A DNA stretch of 64,000 bases from Siphonodentalium dalli (GCA_032622095.1 CP136062.1:55161849-55225848); one strand, 5' to 3'. Positions 48,710-60,617 are shown, numbered from the stretch's first letter. Notes: generated from the sequence alone by a model not told the origin. Made by a program: numbers and translations.

Positions 48710-50278
48710 TAATAATAACGAGTGTCAAAATTCTTTCCAAATTCTCAGACAAGATTGACAGTAATACCGTATAGTTAGGATATTTGATTATATGTTAATT
48801 TGGCTGGCAATACACAAAGTGTCAACCTATCATCACTGAGAACTGAGATAATCTTACTGAAATCAGATGATATTCAAGCAGATGCCTGAAATAAACACGC
48901 CCCGATATATATATTAATTATAAATTAATAACGATAATTAAAGTGATGTGAAACACTCCGGTTGGGTGATCAAATAGAAATGGAGAATAACCTTGCTGAA
49001 AGTAGTTACTTTTATTAATATTAACCCAAATTTAAAACACATACCGTCAGTCTTATATATTTATTAAATGCAATGAGTATAGATTGCGAAATCATTTGCG
49101 TTAATTTATTGTCGATTGTTGTGTCCCGAATCGAGATGTAAATATTTACAATTGAGCGTAGTTCGGGTGGTGTTTTCTATGGGTTTGTGTGGTCAATTTC
49201 TTTGAGATTTTGGGCTATGTTAGTAGAATGCTACATTCCCCCAGTTGACATAGCGCCTGAGTACTAATTTATCAGTTTCACGCACCCGAACAAGTCCATA
49301 ATATGTCATTAATGTTTGAGAATGGCGCTGAACAAACCATTGTCAAGATAATTCCATTGTTTCAAACCCCATAAAAATAGTTTTGATTGAAAACTAAACT
49401 GACTGAAACAGCGACATCCCAGGTCATTCATGGGACATTTCCACCAATCAGGCAACCAATTTCTTATTCAGCACTGTCAAAGTTTCGTGACAATAAACAC
49501 AATTTTGCTTTTAATAGGGTTTAACAAACATAAAATCTACCCAAATCAAGGAAATCCATTTCAACCCTTCAATCCCCATATTGCATCAATTAGCGACCCC
49601 TGCATTTTTCCTCCGCTAGGCATTTTTAACAGTGTTATATTCAAATGTTACAATTGTTTAGTTAGAGTATAATCATTACCAGTGGATTTTGACATTCCCT
49701 GCATGTCACCTCCATAAACCCTCTCTGCATAGCCCCTCCCCAATATACATGGACGTAACGCTAACAAGCACACCCCCCCCCCCCCCCCCCCCCCACAGAA
49801 GGTCACTACAAGGATTAGCAAGTGATCTAATTAGTTGTATATAAATAGTACATTGTGCAGTAGACAAAGACCATCCATACAAATATGATTATTAATTGAC
49901 CATCGGAAACAATTTTGTGTGAGTCTAACATCACAGCATTTATTGATCTAACCGAAATTAGGATATATGAACAACACGAGTTAGTCTAGCAAAAAAAAAA
50001 AATTTAATTTACTTATTCCCGGTTTAATTCAGACTTCAATTAACCCGACGCCAGAGGATCATAATATAGCAAATCCAGTTAATAAAATAACAATTCAAAT
50101 ACGAAGAGATAATTTTATCATAGATGCAAATGATCAAATGTAAGCTACGCATTGCTTTCTGCAGAAACGTCGGGGAAACTCTATACAAATTAGCATTTTG
50201 CACCCATAGCAAACATGATTTCCCAATATATGTAAATATATTTTTAATTTCCGTCTGATCAATGGAATTATTAAGTAA
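48710..50278. other. Stretch without a gene
   Basis: AT-rich; the only structure seen is a C22 run at 49773-49794 and a short A-run near 49990. Confidence 0.5.
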
Positions 50279-50279
50279 A

Positions 50280-50372
50280 GGATAATGACCTCGTGGAGTG
50301 TCTGAGGCCAAATAATCACCCAAGGCCGCGGGTGATTATTTGGTCTCAAGACACTTCATGAGGTCATTATCA
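50280..50372. repeat. Foldback repeat
   Basis: GATAATGACCTCGTGGAGTG / CACTTCATGAGGTCATTATC arms, inner CCAAATAATCACC / GGTGATTATTTGG around GGCCGCGG. Confidence 0.88.
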
Positions 50373-50777
50373 GACTTAAAACCCACACACCGATGTGCAC
50401 ACCCATATACGAATGTGTAATGTATAAGCTGAATGCTCATGTTAGCCAAAGTGCCGCTTTGCTGAACGGCCATTAAAACCTACAATCCAATAATGTTATT
50501 GGTTTGGCCTATACATCGCTGACCTGACAGCGAGCGGTTGGCAACTGTGCGTGTGATATCTTAACACAAGCTGCAATCATCACCTTTCACGGTCTGAATG
50601 CAAGTTATCATCAATCACGAAAAAGTACGGTATTGTTCGACACCTCATACTTTTGGACTGGCTTCCCCATTCAGAATCCAGACCCGCAAGTTAAGAGTCA
50701 TGCTATCGTACTGTCGTATGCATGCGAGATAAATTTTTTCATTTTGATCTATTTCAGCCTTTTTTCTTACATGTATA

Positions 50778-52242
50778 CAGTGTTCGCGCTGGACCGAAAA
50801 AAACTTTAGCCAAAAGTTTAGCCAAATGAAAATTATATTAGCCAAATGAAAAAAACTTTAGCCAAATGTTAATGTTTTTTGGTCAAATTAAAAAAAACTA
50901 TGGCCAAATTAAATCATCGTTTTCTGGTCGGTTCACAATTAATGACTAAATCGTCAAATCTAACAGACACAGGTAAAACACACAATAATTTAACTGATTT
51001 TGATGAACTGAACATATTTATATATATATCATTTATTAAACATTTATTAATCTTTATGTGAAAGAACGATTTGGGGGGGGGGGGGGGGGGGGGGGGGGGT
51101 AACCCGGGATTGTCCTTTTTAATGTCATTTTTTTTATATCAATATCTTTTTGTAAATCATTAAATATTAATCATCCTTGCGAAAATATCTAAGTGACATC
51201 TTGAAACTAATAACTTAAAGGCACGTGAGGCCTTAGTTGTCGAAAATATTCATATTTGTTCCAATCACCGTAAACAGAAAAACATTAAAACGCATACGGT
51301 TTCGTTCATATATACCATGACCATCGCGTAAACAGCATGTTTTCATAAAGATTTACTATATTTTACCTAAGCAAGAGCCTGATTGTGTTACAGAAGACAG
51401 CACAATGCTGCTGGATAATCACACACAAATGGCATAAACGCTCTTTGTTCGTTCCATATCAGGAATTCACCAACAAAGAACGCTCTTTATGTTTACCATC
51501 ATAATATAAACAAACACCAGAAAAGTAACTTTTTATGATTTTGTTTACATAACAATGGTCAAAGATATGACAATAACATACTGTTTAAGCGATATTTCTT
51601 ATTTGTATACGGACAAAGTCTGTCTACATTTTGTTGTTCTTTCTGTTTGTGGCGGTTTTTGACGGGTGGAAATATTTTCACAGGATACCCACCGCCAAGG
51701 CCAACCGTACCTTTAATATTGTTACGCCATTATCAAATTACAATCTGTCGTAAAAGCATGCATATTATTTTGAATGCATCGGTATAAACGACAAATAGCC
51801 ACAAAATATATGTCGTGATTCACATTGGCTGATTAAGCTATTGTCTTACAATAGGTGCTCATAAACCTTGACCGTCATAAATACAATGTCACCATAAACA
51901 TGCCTTGTGCAGGAGCCCTGTCAGTGACCAGACAGACAATGTGGGATTAGCGGATTAAATGTAAAACAATGACCTTTTGCTGTTTCGTGCAGAGTGACGG
52001 GTTTTACTTTGTACTGTCCGCGATCGGGTTTCCCTTTGTACAGTCGGCGATATATTCCAACTTACGATGTTTTCGGACTAGATCGTTCACAACGAAAACC
52101 CACTTGCCAAAAAATCATGCTGTCAGTCTCCATTTGGGGTCAAAAAAGTTTAGCCAAAAGTTTAGCCAAATGAAATTTTTATTAGCCAAATTCGAAAAAG
52201 ATTAGCCATTGGCTAATTTGGCTACCGACAGCGCGAACACTG
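50778..52242. mobile_element. 1465-bp hAT-like element with perfect 8-bp TSD
   Basis: TIR CAGTGTTCGCGCTG..GACC / CAGCGCGAACACTG; duplication CATGTATA at 50770-50777 and 52243-52250. Subterminal repeats TTTAGCCAAATGAAA at both ends (50805-50890, 52145-52215). The interior shows no intact transposase; it holds G27 at 51073-51099 and a hairpin of the type CAAAGAACGCTCTTTATG / CATAAACGCTCTTTGTT (51432-51500). Part of the interior (51505-51605) resembles 31175-31300. Confidence 0.9.
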
Positions 52243-52250
52243 CATGTATA

Positions 52251-53230
52251 TGATTTCATATTCAATCATTATTTGTTGAGCGATTACTAGCTTGAATTTC
52301 AATAACCCCCATTTGGTCAAAGAAGGGACGTGGTTTCATAGCTTCAAGCTTCTTAGTTTTAATTGCACCCCCTGCATTTTGCAAACTGTCCTGCATCCCT
52401 TTTCGGGTTATCAACTTAGCATTCTTCTACTGGATTTCTTGTTTTCTCTTATTTTTCTGTTTTGCCCGTCCATTTTATGTTTGATGTTGGGTGCATTTTA
52501 ATCGTTATTTTAGAGTAGACTCGATTACATCTTGAAACTCATAATTATCGTTCTTCACATTCTATTATTCGTAGAACTTTCTTTTAGTTTACCTTGATTT
52601 AATTTAGAGATAGACCGATAAATTATTTCTATAATATGACTGTGGGGGTTGGGGTGGGAAACCGTTGGTTGGTCAAACTTATCATACATGACGATCTGTT
52701 TCATCTAAGGTTTCTATGTACATATACAAACTTTATTTTGCTTGGCAATCAACATGTTATATTTAAATATTGATGTGGAAATGTGATCTGTTTGGGTATG
52801 TCCAACTATGAATTTCCAACTGCATTTGTAACCAAACAAAATCTGAAAAATTCTATTTGTGCTGCAAGTATACAACTGGTATACCTCAAGCTTTCCAATT
52901 GTTGTATATATATCTTGCCAAACATCCGCTGTGGTGGTAATTTTTCCAAATTATGACGCTTTTAGTAAATTAAAAAAAAATTCAGCAAATGTAAGAACAA
53001 TTTAATTTTAACATTAGATAAATGTAAACTTATTGTTATTTAAACAATTGATTTGTCATTGACTCATTGATATTTCCAACTATTGAATATTTTGATAAAA
53101 GTTTCTTGCGAAACCATCTCAATTCACTGTCCTTGTCTGGCATTTTTCGCAAATTTGGAATTCATAGTAGCACCCATCAGCATTAAAGCAGGACCACTTA
53201 ACCAGGAGTGTTTATTGCTCTCCGAGGTGG
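52251..53230. other. Stretch without a gene
   Basis: No coding or repeat structure that I can support. Confidence 0.5.
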
Positions 53231-53231
53231 T

Positions 53232-53312
53232 CATTATTTTGCTGGTCATTATTTAGATAATGCACAGTTGAGCTAATAATGACTCGCAAAATAATTACCA
53301 CCTCGGTGAGCT
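53232..53312. repeat. Foldback repeat
   Basis: CTCCGAGGTGGTCATTATTT / AAATAATTACCACCTCGGTGAG-type arms. A short flank, GGACCACTTAACCAGG.GTG, recurs inverted at 63617-63633. Confidence 0.7.
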
Positions 53313-53884
53313 AACACCTCGGCGTCTTCTCTGGAAAACATTCATCGGGATAATGCTCAAGCGACAACAATAGGTAGATGCGCAAGTAGGTTTTAAGTGT
53401 TAATAAGTTGCACGAAATTGTAAATTACATGAGCAAGCCAATAATCACAAGAGATTACTCATGTTTTATCAATGTTAAATTCTCATTAAAATTCTATAAT
53501 ACGTGATACATGTAGTTGACAATATTTATATTTCATACCTGTATTTATGCATCTTATTTCAGTTTTGTTACCTTGAACACTGTATGTGTTCACTTATTGT
53601 TTGTTGCCTCCTTCATTAAATCATATCTATCTATAATCATGACATTTTAGTTAATTGGCTTAGAATATCAGTTATCACACTGAGTAATTTAACTCAATAA
53701 TAAACTATATAAATTCCCAATTTTGATCAACTCTTCCACTCTGCTGGAAAAAAATTGAATTTTGGCCGGGTGCAAATATTTGAAAATTAGGGCGAGGAGT
53801 AGTGATACGTAAAATATACCCCCTACCAGTAACATCCCTGAACGCACAGAATGTTTTGGTTATCGCAACATGCATAAATTCTAA

Positions 53885-54510
53885 GTCGAAAAACCCAATT
53901 TCTAATTCTATCAGATAATTTGTTTTTGAGTTATTGCAGCATGCATGAATTCTAAGTCGAAGACGGGCCATAACTCCATACAAAAAAAAAAACTGATCAA
54001 ACCCATATTCAAATTCAATCTGTATTTTGGGCTGAGAAACTCGTACAAAATTTAGTTCCGATCGGATAGAAAATGTTTTGAATTATCACACCATCTGGAC
54101 AAAGTACAGACATTTTAGACATAGTATGGTACACATAGTGTCGCCATCTGGTTAGACCATTTGTCGTTCGTCCGTCCGCCTGTTTCACACTTGACGCATG
54201 GTGCTATAACTCAAAAATTTTCTATCTGAACATAAACAAATTTTATATGATATGAGTTTCTCAGCCCAAAATACAGATTGAGTTCAGATATGGGTTTGAT
54301 CCGATTTTTAAAAACAGAGTTAATGCCCTTTTTCGACTTAGAATTGACACATACTTTGTTAAATAAACAATTTTTCATCTGATAGTAACCAAATTTGGTA
54401 TGAGTTTCTCAACTAAAAATACAGAGAGTTCCAATATGGGTTAGATCCAATTTTTTATACCGAGTTATGGCCCTTTTTCAACTAAGAATTAACAGATTTG
54501 ATGTTTGATA
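53885..54510. repeat. Pearl-like core repeats in two orientations
   Basis: TAAGTCGAA..GGGCCATAACTCCA on the plus strand (53940-54060), then the same unit inverted twice (TTCTATCTGAACATAAACAA 54220; CATCTGATAGTAACCAAATT 54378). Between them GTCGTTCGTCCGTCCGCC (54164-54181). Confidence 0.65.
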
Positions 54511-54527
54511 ACCTAAGTAGCTTACAA

Positions 54528-54783
54528 TTAACCCTTTGAGTGCCAGGGGCCGATATTATCGGCCCTAAACCTACACAATAAGTCTGTTAAAGAATATAAT
54601 AAAATATATTAAAATTGTAAAAAATTGTAAAAAAAAATAAAAAAAACAAAAAAAAATTGTTAAGCCAATGCATTCTCTTATATATGCGAGGCGACCTATG
54701 GTCGACTCGCATATATAAGAGAATGCATTGGCACAGGGTATATGGGTTGATACAAAAATCGGACCTGGCACTCAAAGGGTTAA
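54528..54783. mobile_element. TTAA-flanked MITE, family C5, shortened
   Basis: TTAACCCTTTGAGTGCCAGG..CCTGGCACTCAAAGGGTTAA; core hairpin 54666-54730. Confidence 0.9.
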
Positions 54784-55540
54784 TTACCTGTAATACCAGC
54801 TTAGCTACAAGAGACACTACAGTTGATGTGGGTTGATGAATTAGAGATATTTTTTAGCCATCATCGTTGGCCCTATATAATATATTTCACAGCACAGCAG
54901 TGTAAGCTGTATGTAACCCAATCATGATTCGATGGACTCTCCCATTCACTTCTAAAAGTATAAATTGGAATCGGGATGCTCTCAGAATTTGAGCAGACAG
55001 AAAACTCAATTTAGTAGCACTATTTTTTTTTTTTTTATAAAGTTTCAGTCCTATAATTGATGTGCTATTAATCGGATGCTCACAGCTCACTGTACTGCAG
55101 AAATGGCTTTAATAGCTATTGTTAATTACATTTCCATAGCGTGTGGACAGTGGTTGCCCAGAGTTTATCAACTCCCACATAGGTCTCTGCTATTTACAGA
55201 CATGTATCTCTCCAATGATAGCCTGTCAATGCAATATTTAAGTGACATACCTGATACAGTCCCCTAATTTTATAGAGTTAACATTATTAACCTGGTCATC
55301 AATTTTATGTTTCTTTTTATAATTTTCATTTAATCATTCTCCTATTATATCTCCAGGTTTCTCCTCCTTCACTTGCATGGATTGTTGTAGATAACCCTTC
55401 TCAACATTCCTGATACTGTAACACTGGCATAAATTCCTTTCATCTTATATATCTCATTTTATATTGGATTATTTTGACCCTATTGAATGATTAATTTATT
55501 TTGATCATGTGCAGTTTTTGTGTGCACCCATACCACAGTA
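54784..55540. other. Stretch without a gene
   Basis: Contains a weak fragment of family E (CGATGGACTCTCCCATTCAC at 54932) and otherwise nothing recognised. Confidence 0.45.
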
Positions 55541-55890
55541 TGGTACACATAATGTCGACGTCTGGATTGACCATTCATCGTTCGTCCATCTGAAGACACT
55601 TTACACATGGGCGATAACTCAAACATTTTTTAATCGATCAGAACCAAATTTTTATCAGCCCAAAATACAGATAGAGTTCGAATACGGGTTTCATCAGAGT
55701 TTTTTTTTATGGAGTTATGGCCCTTCTTCGACTTAGAATTCATGCTGCAATAACTCCCAAAACAATTTATCTCATCGAAACCAAATTTGGTATGTGAGTT
55801 TCTAGGGCCCAGAATACAGATAGAATTCAAATTTGGGTTTGATCTGATTTTTTGTAACGGAGTTATGGCTTATGGATTTTAGCATCCAAG
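55541..55890 (-). repeat. Pearl-like element in reverse
   Basis: TATGGTACACATAATGTCGA, TCGTTCGTCCATCTGAAGAC, then two inverted core units (ATCAGCCCAAAATACAGATA 55656; AGGGCCCAGAATACAGATAG 55803). Same family as 54110-54500. Confidence 0.68.
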
Positions 55891-56232
55891 CTGAAAATAG
55901 CTAATCACTATCGGCAAGGTATGGGTTAAACATCTGCTTATCGTGATCGGCCTCTCGTTGCATGTACTTGTTGATAGTTGTTTACAGACTTGTATAAAAT
56001 TTATGTCATTTCACATGAACCCACTTTAAAGGCCTTTAGTCCCTTTAATGGGCTATCTTTTTGCGGTTATTTCCCTTAACACCAGCGGCCGCTACGGGGC
56101 GCACCAACAGATATATCAATTTCCGGTTAAGTCAATGGCTATTCACTTCCGCATTGGATTTACAACGAAGGAGATGTATTACACCTGATTATTATTAATA
56201 TCTAGCTATCTGCAACTAAATATTCACAGAAA

Positions 56233-56456
56233 ATGCCAGGACAATGTTGTGCAATGTACTGCAACAATCGCGGTGGACATTTTATTTCCAAAAGCTGCCA
56301 ATGAAGCTACTTTACAGCTTCGTGAGAAATGGATAATCGCCATTCGACGGAGTAACGTGCCAATCAAGAGAAATGACAAATGGGAACCTGTTGAATTTGC
56401 CGTTGTTTGTGCCATACATTTCACTGATGACCAATTTTTAGCCAGATATGACAAAA
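56233..56456 (+). pseudogene. THAP-domain exon of the transposase, frameshifted
   Basis: Starts MPGQCCAMYCNNRGG at 56233, the N terminus of a THAP C2CH zinc finger (Cys5-x4-Cys10). The continuation lies one frame away: FPKAANEATLQLREKW, IIAIRRSNVPIKRNDKWEP, VVCAIHFTDDQFLARYDK (Cys-x2-His-Phe, invariant Trp in REKW). So the finger is complete apart from one frameshift between about 56262 and 56275. A good donor (AAAA|GTATGT) follows at 56457. THAP domains bind DNA in transposases and in host THAP genes; placement inside AT-flanked TIRs favours a transposase. A sequencing error could explain the frameshift. Confidence 0.78.
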
Positions 56457-57028
56457 GTATGTTTTTTTTTAATGAAAACATATAAACTGTTAAATATGGA
56501 AACGTATGTGTGAGTTAAAATTTGGCTTGCATGATATATATATTTTGACTATATCTGTGGATCTGCCGATTGATGACACTGATGTTATTGACACAGGACT
56601 ACATGTATTATCATCATTCAGTTAAATTTCATGTGACATGACTCTTAACCTCGAATCATTTGAATCGATATTCTCTTTAAAATAAGTAATTTACATAACC
56701 ATATGCATTTGTAAATATCCAACTAACAATGTAACATTATACCGGTATATAACCAAAAACATTCATTTACCTATCTGCATTTCATATTTTCGCTATTTCA
56801 AGAATTCATAAATTATTAATAAACATTGTAATGAAGCCGTACTGGACAATGCTAATGAAATAATTAACGCTCTTTATTGATTTTGCTTAATAACTGATCT
56901 AATGTAATACAAGTTCAATTCCTCTATATTGAAGTACATGTAGCTTGATATGTGCTATACTGATTTAAATACTGTTCAGTTCATTTCGTAAATTCAAGCG
57001 AGTTTTCATAACATAACGTAGAAGTTCT

Positions 57029-57190
57029 ATATCTGTGGATCTGCCGACTGATGACACCGATGTTATTGACACAGGACTACATGTATTATCATTCAGTGCC
57101 ACAGCCCAAACAGAGGAATCTTCATTCAAGAAAGTGCCGTCTTTCAGTATTCATAAATTCAAGGACAATCCTTCAGCAGTGCATTTTTAT
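57029..57190 (+). pseudogene. Second transposase exon remnant
   Basis: Open frame reading SVDLPTDDTDVIDTGLHVL, FSATAQTEESSFKK, FKDNPSAVHFY. The last part resembles the K.(N/D)P.AV.FYTGF segment that precedes the DDE domain in THAP-containing transposases; the TGF is lost and the frame then degrades. The first 70 bp are a duplicate of 56550-56622, where the copy ends in a stop. Confidence 0.5.
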
Positions 57191-57940
57191 ATAAACTTAT
57201 CATCTCTTTTAATATTGATCACTTTGAAGTCAATAAATGTGTATACGATAAAATCACATTCTTTCCTCCCCTACACAACAACTGACCCTGTACCCGGTAG
57301 AAATATTTATCGGAGATTTTCAAAGACAATTTCTTATTAACATTTTAAATGTAGTTAACTGTTTCTGGCGAAATCGTGCAGAATAGGGGCATTTAAGTTA
57401 ACTTCAACTACTTTCGAAGCACTAACTATTCAATCTGGACTGCTGGCTAAAAATGGATGGCTTTTACATATAAAAGTGCCACATTCCGAAACAACATCCT
57501 TCAAGTTTTGCCAGACGGTATATTTTACGGCATTACATGGGTTAACAGCCTGATTTAATAATAATGTAAAGCCACATGGCGGTTTGCGCTTCAACATACA
57601 CAAAATATTATTAGCTTTTGAATTTTACTCGTATCGGAATAGGTCGATACATATCTTAACTACTTTTCTACGGGCATCATGTAACCACAAAAGATGCATT
57701 GAAAAAAAACAGCCATTCGCACGACATGGACCAAAAAAGGGTGTTCCTCATTCTATTCCTGATATGGCAGCAACAAAGAGCGTTTGTCTTATTTCGGGAG
57801 AAAATTTATATTTTTTTTGCACACAAAATTAAATGTTTTACTCAATATTCTCTCTTTTTCATTAAACTTCGTAAAATCATTTAAATTGTGAATATTTTTA
57901 CAAATGATATTATTTTGGTATATTTGCAACAAAAAAGACT

Positions 57941-58050
57941 TTAGTCCCGGTCAACTAGTTCATGTTTACGACTAGACAGTTTTCCATTTCTTTTTCGCAG
58001 TTCTTCCTTCAGTTGTTTGAGTGTATAATCGTCGTATTTTGGAGCAGATT
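57941..58050 (-). CDS. SAP-domain exon
   Basis: Minus-strand exon after acceptor CACGATTTCAG. It reads SAPKYDDYTLKQLKEELRK then RNGKLSSRKHELVDRD and stops at TAA (57943-57941). (Y)TLKQLKEEL.KR..KLS.RK.ELV.R is the two-helix SAP motif, a DNA-binding module. A stop straight after the motif suggests that the rest of the protein was lost in the deletion that made this copy. Confidence 0.72.
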
Positions 58051-58255
58051 CTGAAATCGTGAATGGTTCATTTTATAGTTCTCTATGCAATAAATTCGTG
58101 TTAGTATATTCTGTCCTCGGGCTTAGTAAACACAAACTCTTTAGCCGTGAATACGATTTTGTCTGTTCCCGGCGGAATCTAGCGCCTATTGTTTCACGAC
58201 TCATATTTCGTGTTTACTGATCGCAATTTCCGCTATATCCTTGAACAGCAATCAC

Positions 58256-58367
58256 CGTTTATATAATAACACACGCAACTCCCACAAAGGGGTGGTATTT
58301 TCGCACATAAACTCGCCGACACAACAGTGTCAACACCCTGATATTTGTCTAGAACAGCAGTATCCAT
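58256..58367 (-). CDS. Possible first exon of the SAP protein
   Basis: ATG at 58367-58365, 37 codons (MDTAVLDKYQGVDTVVSASL ... CVCYYIN) and one base, then donor GTGATT. The phase fits the SAP exon exactly (G|AA makes Glu). The start lies 72 bp inside the right TIR. No domain is recognised, so this rests on splice phase and position only. Confidence 0.45.
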
Positions 58368-58701
58368 TGTAAGCGAGACTCTACCGGAAGTGTCCTGGGC
58401 TGATGACCACGAGTTACGTCCCCGGAATGAGATAGCCCATTATATGCATCCTGACAAACATGATGCCACAAATAAATGGAGTAGTGTGATAACTATGATT
58501 TATTATTTGACATAATATCCACAATAAAGCTCTATAATATATATATATACAAAGAAGCAGTAACGTACCAATAAAGTGTTCTCAAGCAAAATAAACAAAC
58601 ATTTATATGAATTTGAAATGATGTAGCAAAACTAAATACAATCCAAAAACAACATAAGAAGCACTGCACAGGGGAACAGTCAGAATTAATCATAGGGTCC
58701 A

Positions 58702-58974
58702 TTCACCCTCCCATGACTGGAACTTCTTGAGATTTTACAAAAACCCTGTGTCAATGTATTCTCTTATATATGCGAGTCTCCCACAGGGAGCCTCACATAT
58801 ATAAGAGAATACATTTGCTTAACAATATTTACCTCGACTTTGCAAGACAGTGCAATCTCTTGTAAAATGTCAGGCTCCCTATGGCAGACTCGCATAGATA
58901 AGAAAATGCACTGGCACCTGCTGGCACAGGATTTTTAATGCTGCACCAGCACAATCCCATCATGAAAGGGTTAA
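58702..58974. mobile_element. TTAA-type MITE, family C4
   Basis: Right end CATCATGAAAGGGTTAA intact, left TTCACCCTCCCATGACTGGA (TTAA mutated to TTCA). Two hairpins (58753-58815 and 58850-58910). Confidence 0.8.
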
Positions 58975-59050
58975 AGATGCCCGGTCTGATCTGACACCAA
59001 ATATGTAAGAATTTCCTAAGCCAAGAAAACGAAAAATACTTATATCACCA

Positions 59051-59216
59051 TACAGTAATGCCCGAAGTATATGACTCTTTAACCACAGCAGAATTATGGG
59101 AAATTTTCGGGATTTAGTCGGAAATATGGCTTGTTGCCATTCATCGGAAAACTCTCACCGATTTTTTCCATAATTCTGCTCTGGTTTAGGAGTCGATTAT
59201 TTAGGACATTACTGTA
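59051..59216. mobile_element. Foldback MITE, family A, right arm deleted
   Basis: TA-flanked; left arm complete, right arm cut to TTTCCATAATTCTGCTCTGG..GGACATTACTG. Confidence 0.87.
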
Positions 59217-60104
59217 CATGTGTAACTCGTATCACACAGACAACGCACAAATCAACTTAAATCATCCATAAATAATATGTCGTGAACAATCACAAAAGCC
59301 CATAATCGCTAACACTGTTTATTATCTGCCCGGTACATCGGAAGAATAGATGCTCTTTGTAATAAATGATAATTTGAAAAATTCAAAATGTGCTAAAACT
59401 TCCAGTTTTGAAATGGTGTTGAATCGGACAAGGCATCTTTAGAAGTCGATTATGCACACAGCTGATCAAGCTCTCATACACCGTTGATAACCTCTCTCGA
59501 TTAGTGACGCTGCACAAATAGCATAATTCACAAGATACGTGTAAATTGGAGAAAATGCGTGTTCAATAATGATTTTGTCACCGACGAGACAGATTCATCA
59601 CAAAATACCAGAATCGTGTCCAAATATGTCCATAAATGATGAGTTTCCCAAATAAATGCCACATTTGTGTGGGACTGTTTTGTCTACCTATACCATATAA
59701 GATTTTATTACAAGATCCTACCCTTATTCCATTCAATAAACCCATTCTATAAATTGTGATATTAAACGTTCAGTTAATAACAGGAAATAGTGCCAGGTGA
59801 CCTTTGACTTCCGGTTTGTCGTCTGTTTAAATTGCAATACGTTAAGTCTCAAAAATACTAGGGCTTCCCATATTTTTTCCAATGAACTCTAATGAATGAA
59901 GAGGTTGAAAAGTTATTTCATTAAATATATGCCATTAAATACAACAAAGGGTCTTTATTTATATGGTACTATTAGTTTAAGCGGACAAACCACGCATAAT
60001 TAAGTAAAACGTTATCGAATGTCTTTAGAAGCCGTTTTAGTTTCGCATCCCGTTTGTTGATTTAAGTATGTTTTGTTGAGGTTTTGGATCATGTAATAAA
60101 TAGA
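59217..60104. other. Stretch without a gene
   Basis: No coding or repeat structure that I can support. Confidence 0.5.
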
Positions 60105-60239
60105 ATCTACAACTCGTCCCCAGTTTATAGTGGAATTTACAAAACTCGTCCAGTAAATTAGGTCTGGACCGAGCCTTCAGACCTTATTTACTGGACTCGT
60201 TTTGTAAATTCCGCTATAAACTGAGGACTTGTTGTAGAT
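60105..60239. repeat. Foldback repeat (about 60-bp arms)
   Basis: GAATCTACAACTCGTCCCCA / TGAGGACTTGTTGTAGATC, inner TGGAATTTACAAAACTCGTC and complement. Confidence 0.88.
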
Positions 60240-60258
60240 CCTCTATGGTGGTAAATAG

Positions 60259-60345
60259 TTAACCCTTTCAGTGCCAAGTCCGATTTTTGTATCGACCCAT
60301 ATTTCCTTGATCATTTTTCAAATAAAATTGATTATAAAATAACCC
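60259..60345. mobile_element. Family C3 MITE, left half
   Basis: TTAACCCTTTCAGTGCCAAG then ATTTCCTTGATCATTTTTCA, truncated at about 60345. Confidence 0.75.
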
Positions 60346-60486
60346 AAATCTTTTTTATTGTCCAGTTAACTACCCAGACTATGGCTCAATATTTAATGTT
60401 TCACATTGTTGCAGCAGGCTATGGACATAACACGACACTGAGAGCTTTACATTCACCTTCACACTTGTGTGTTACTGGCTATCAGT

Positions 60487-60617
60487 TTAACCCTTTCAGT
60501 GCCAAGTCCGATTTTTGTATCAAACCATATTTCCTTGATCATTTTTCAAATTTATTGATTATAATAATGTGATACATTGATGGAAAGCTCTAGGAGACTT
60601 GGCACTGAAAGGGTTAA
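60487..60617. mobile_element. TTAA-flanked MITE, family C3, right arm deleted
   Basis: TTAACCCTTTCAGTGCCAAG left arm complete; the right arm is reduced to GAGACTTGGCACTGAAAGGG and TTAA. Confidence 0.9.

Larger units (their letters stand above)
56050..58438. mobile_element. Decayed AT-flanked DNA transposon with THAP and SAP proteins (ISL2EU-like)
   Basis: Ends GGGCTATCT / AGATAGCCC... read as GGGCTATC..GATAGCCC, flanked by AT on both sides. Inside are, on the plus strand, a THAP zinc-finger exon and a further exon with a transposase-like start, and on the minus strand, two exons making a SAP-domain protein. As far as I know, ISL2EU (IS4EU) elements combine a THAP-DDE transposase with a second protein (YqaJ nuclease) and have AT target duplications. 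At 2.4 kb, with a frameshift and no complete DDE or YqaJ domain, this copy is a deletion derivative. Confidence 0.6.
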
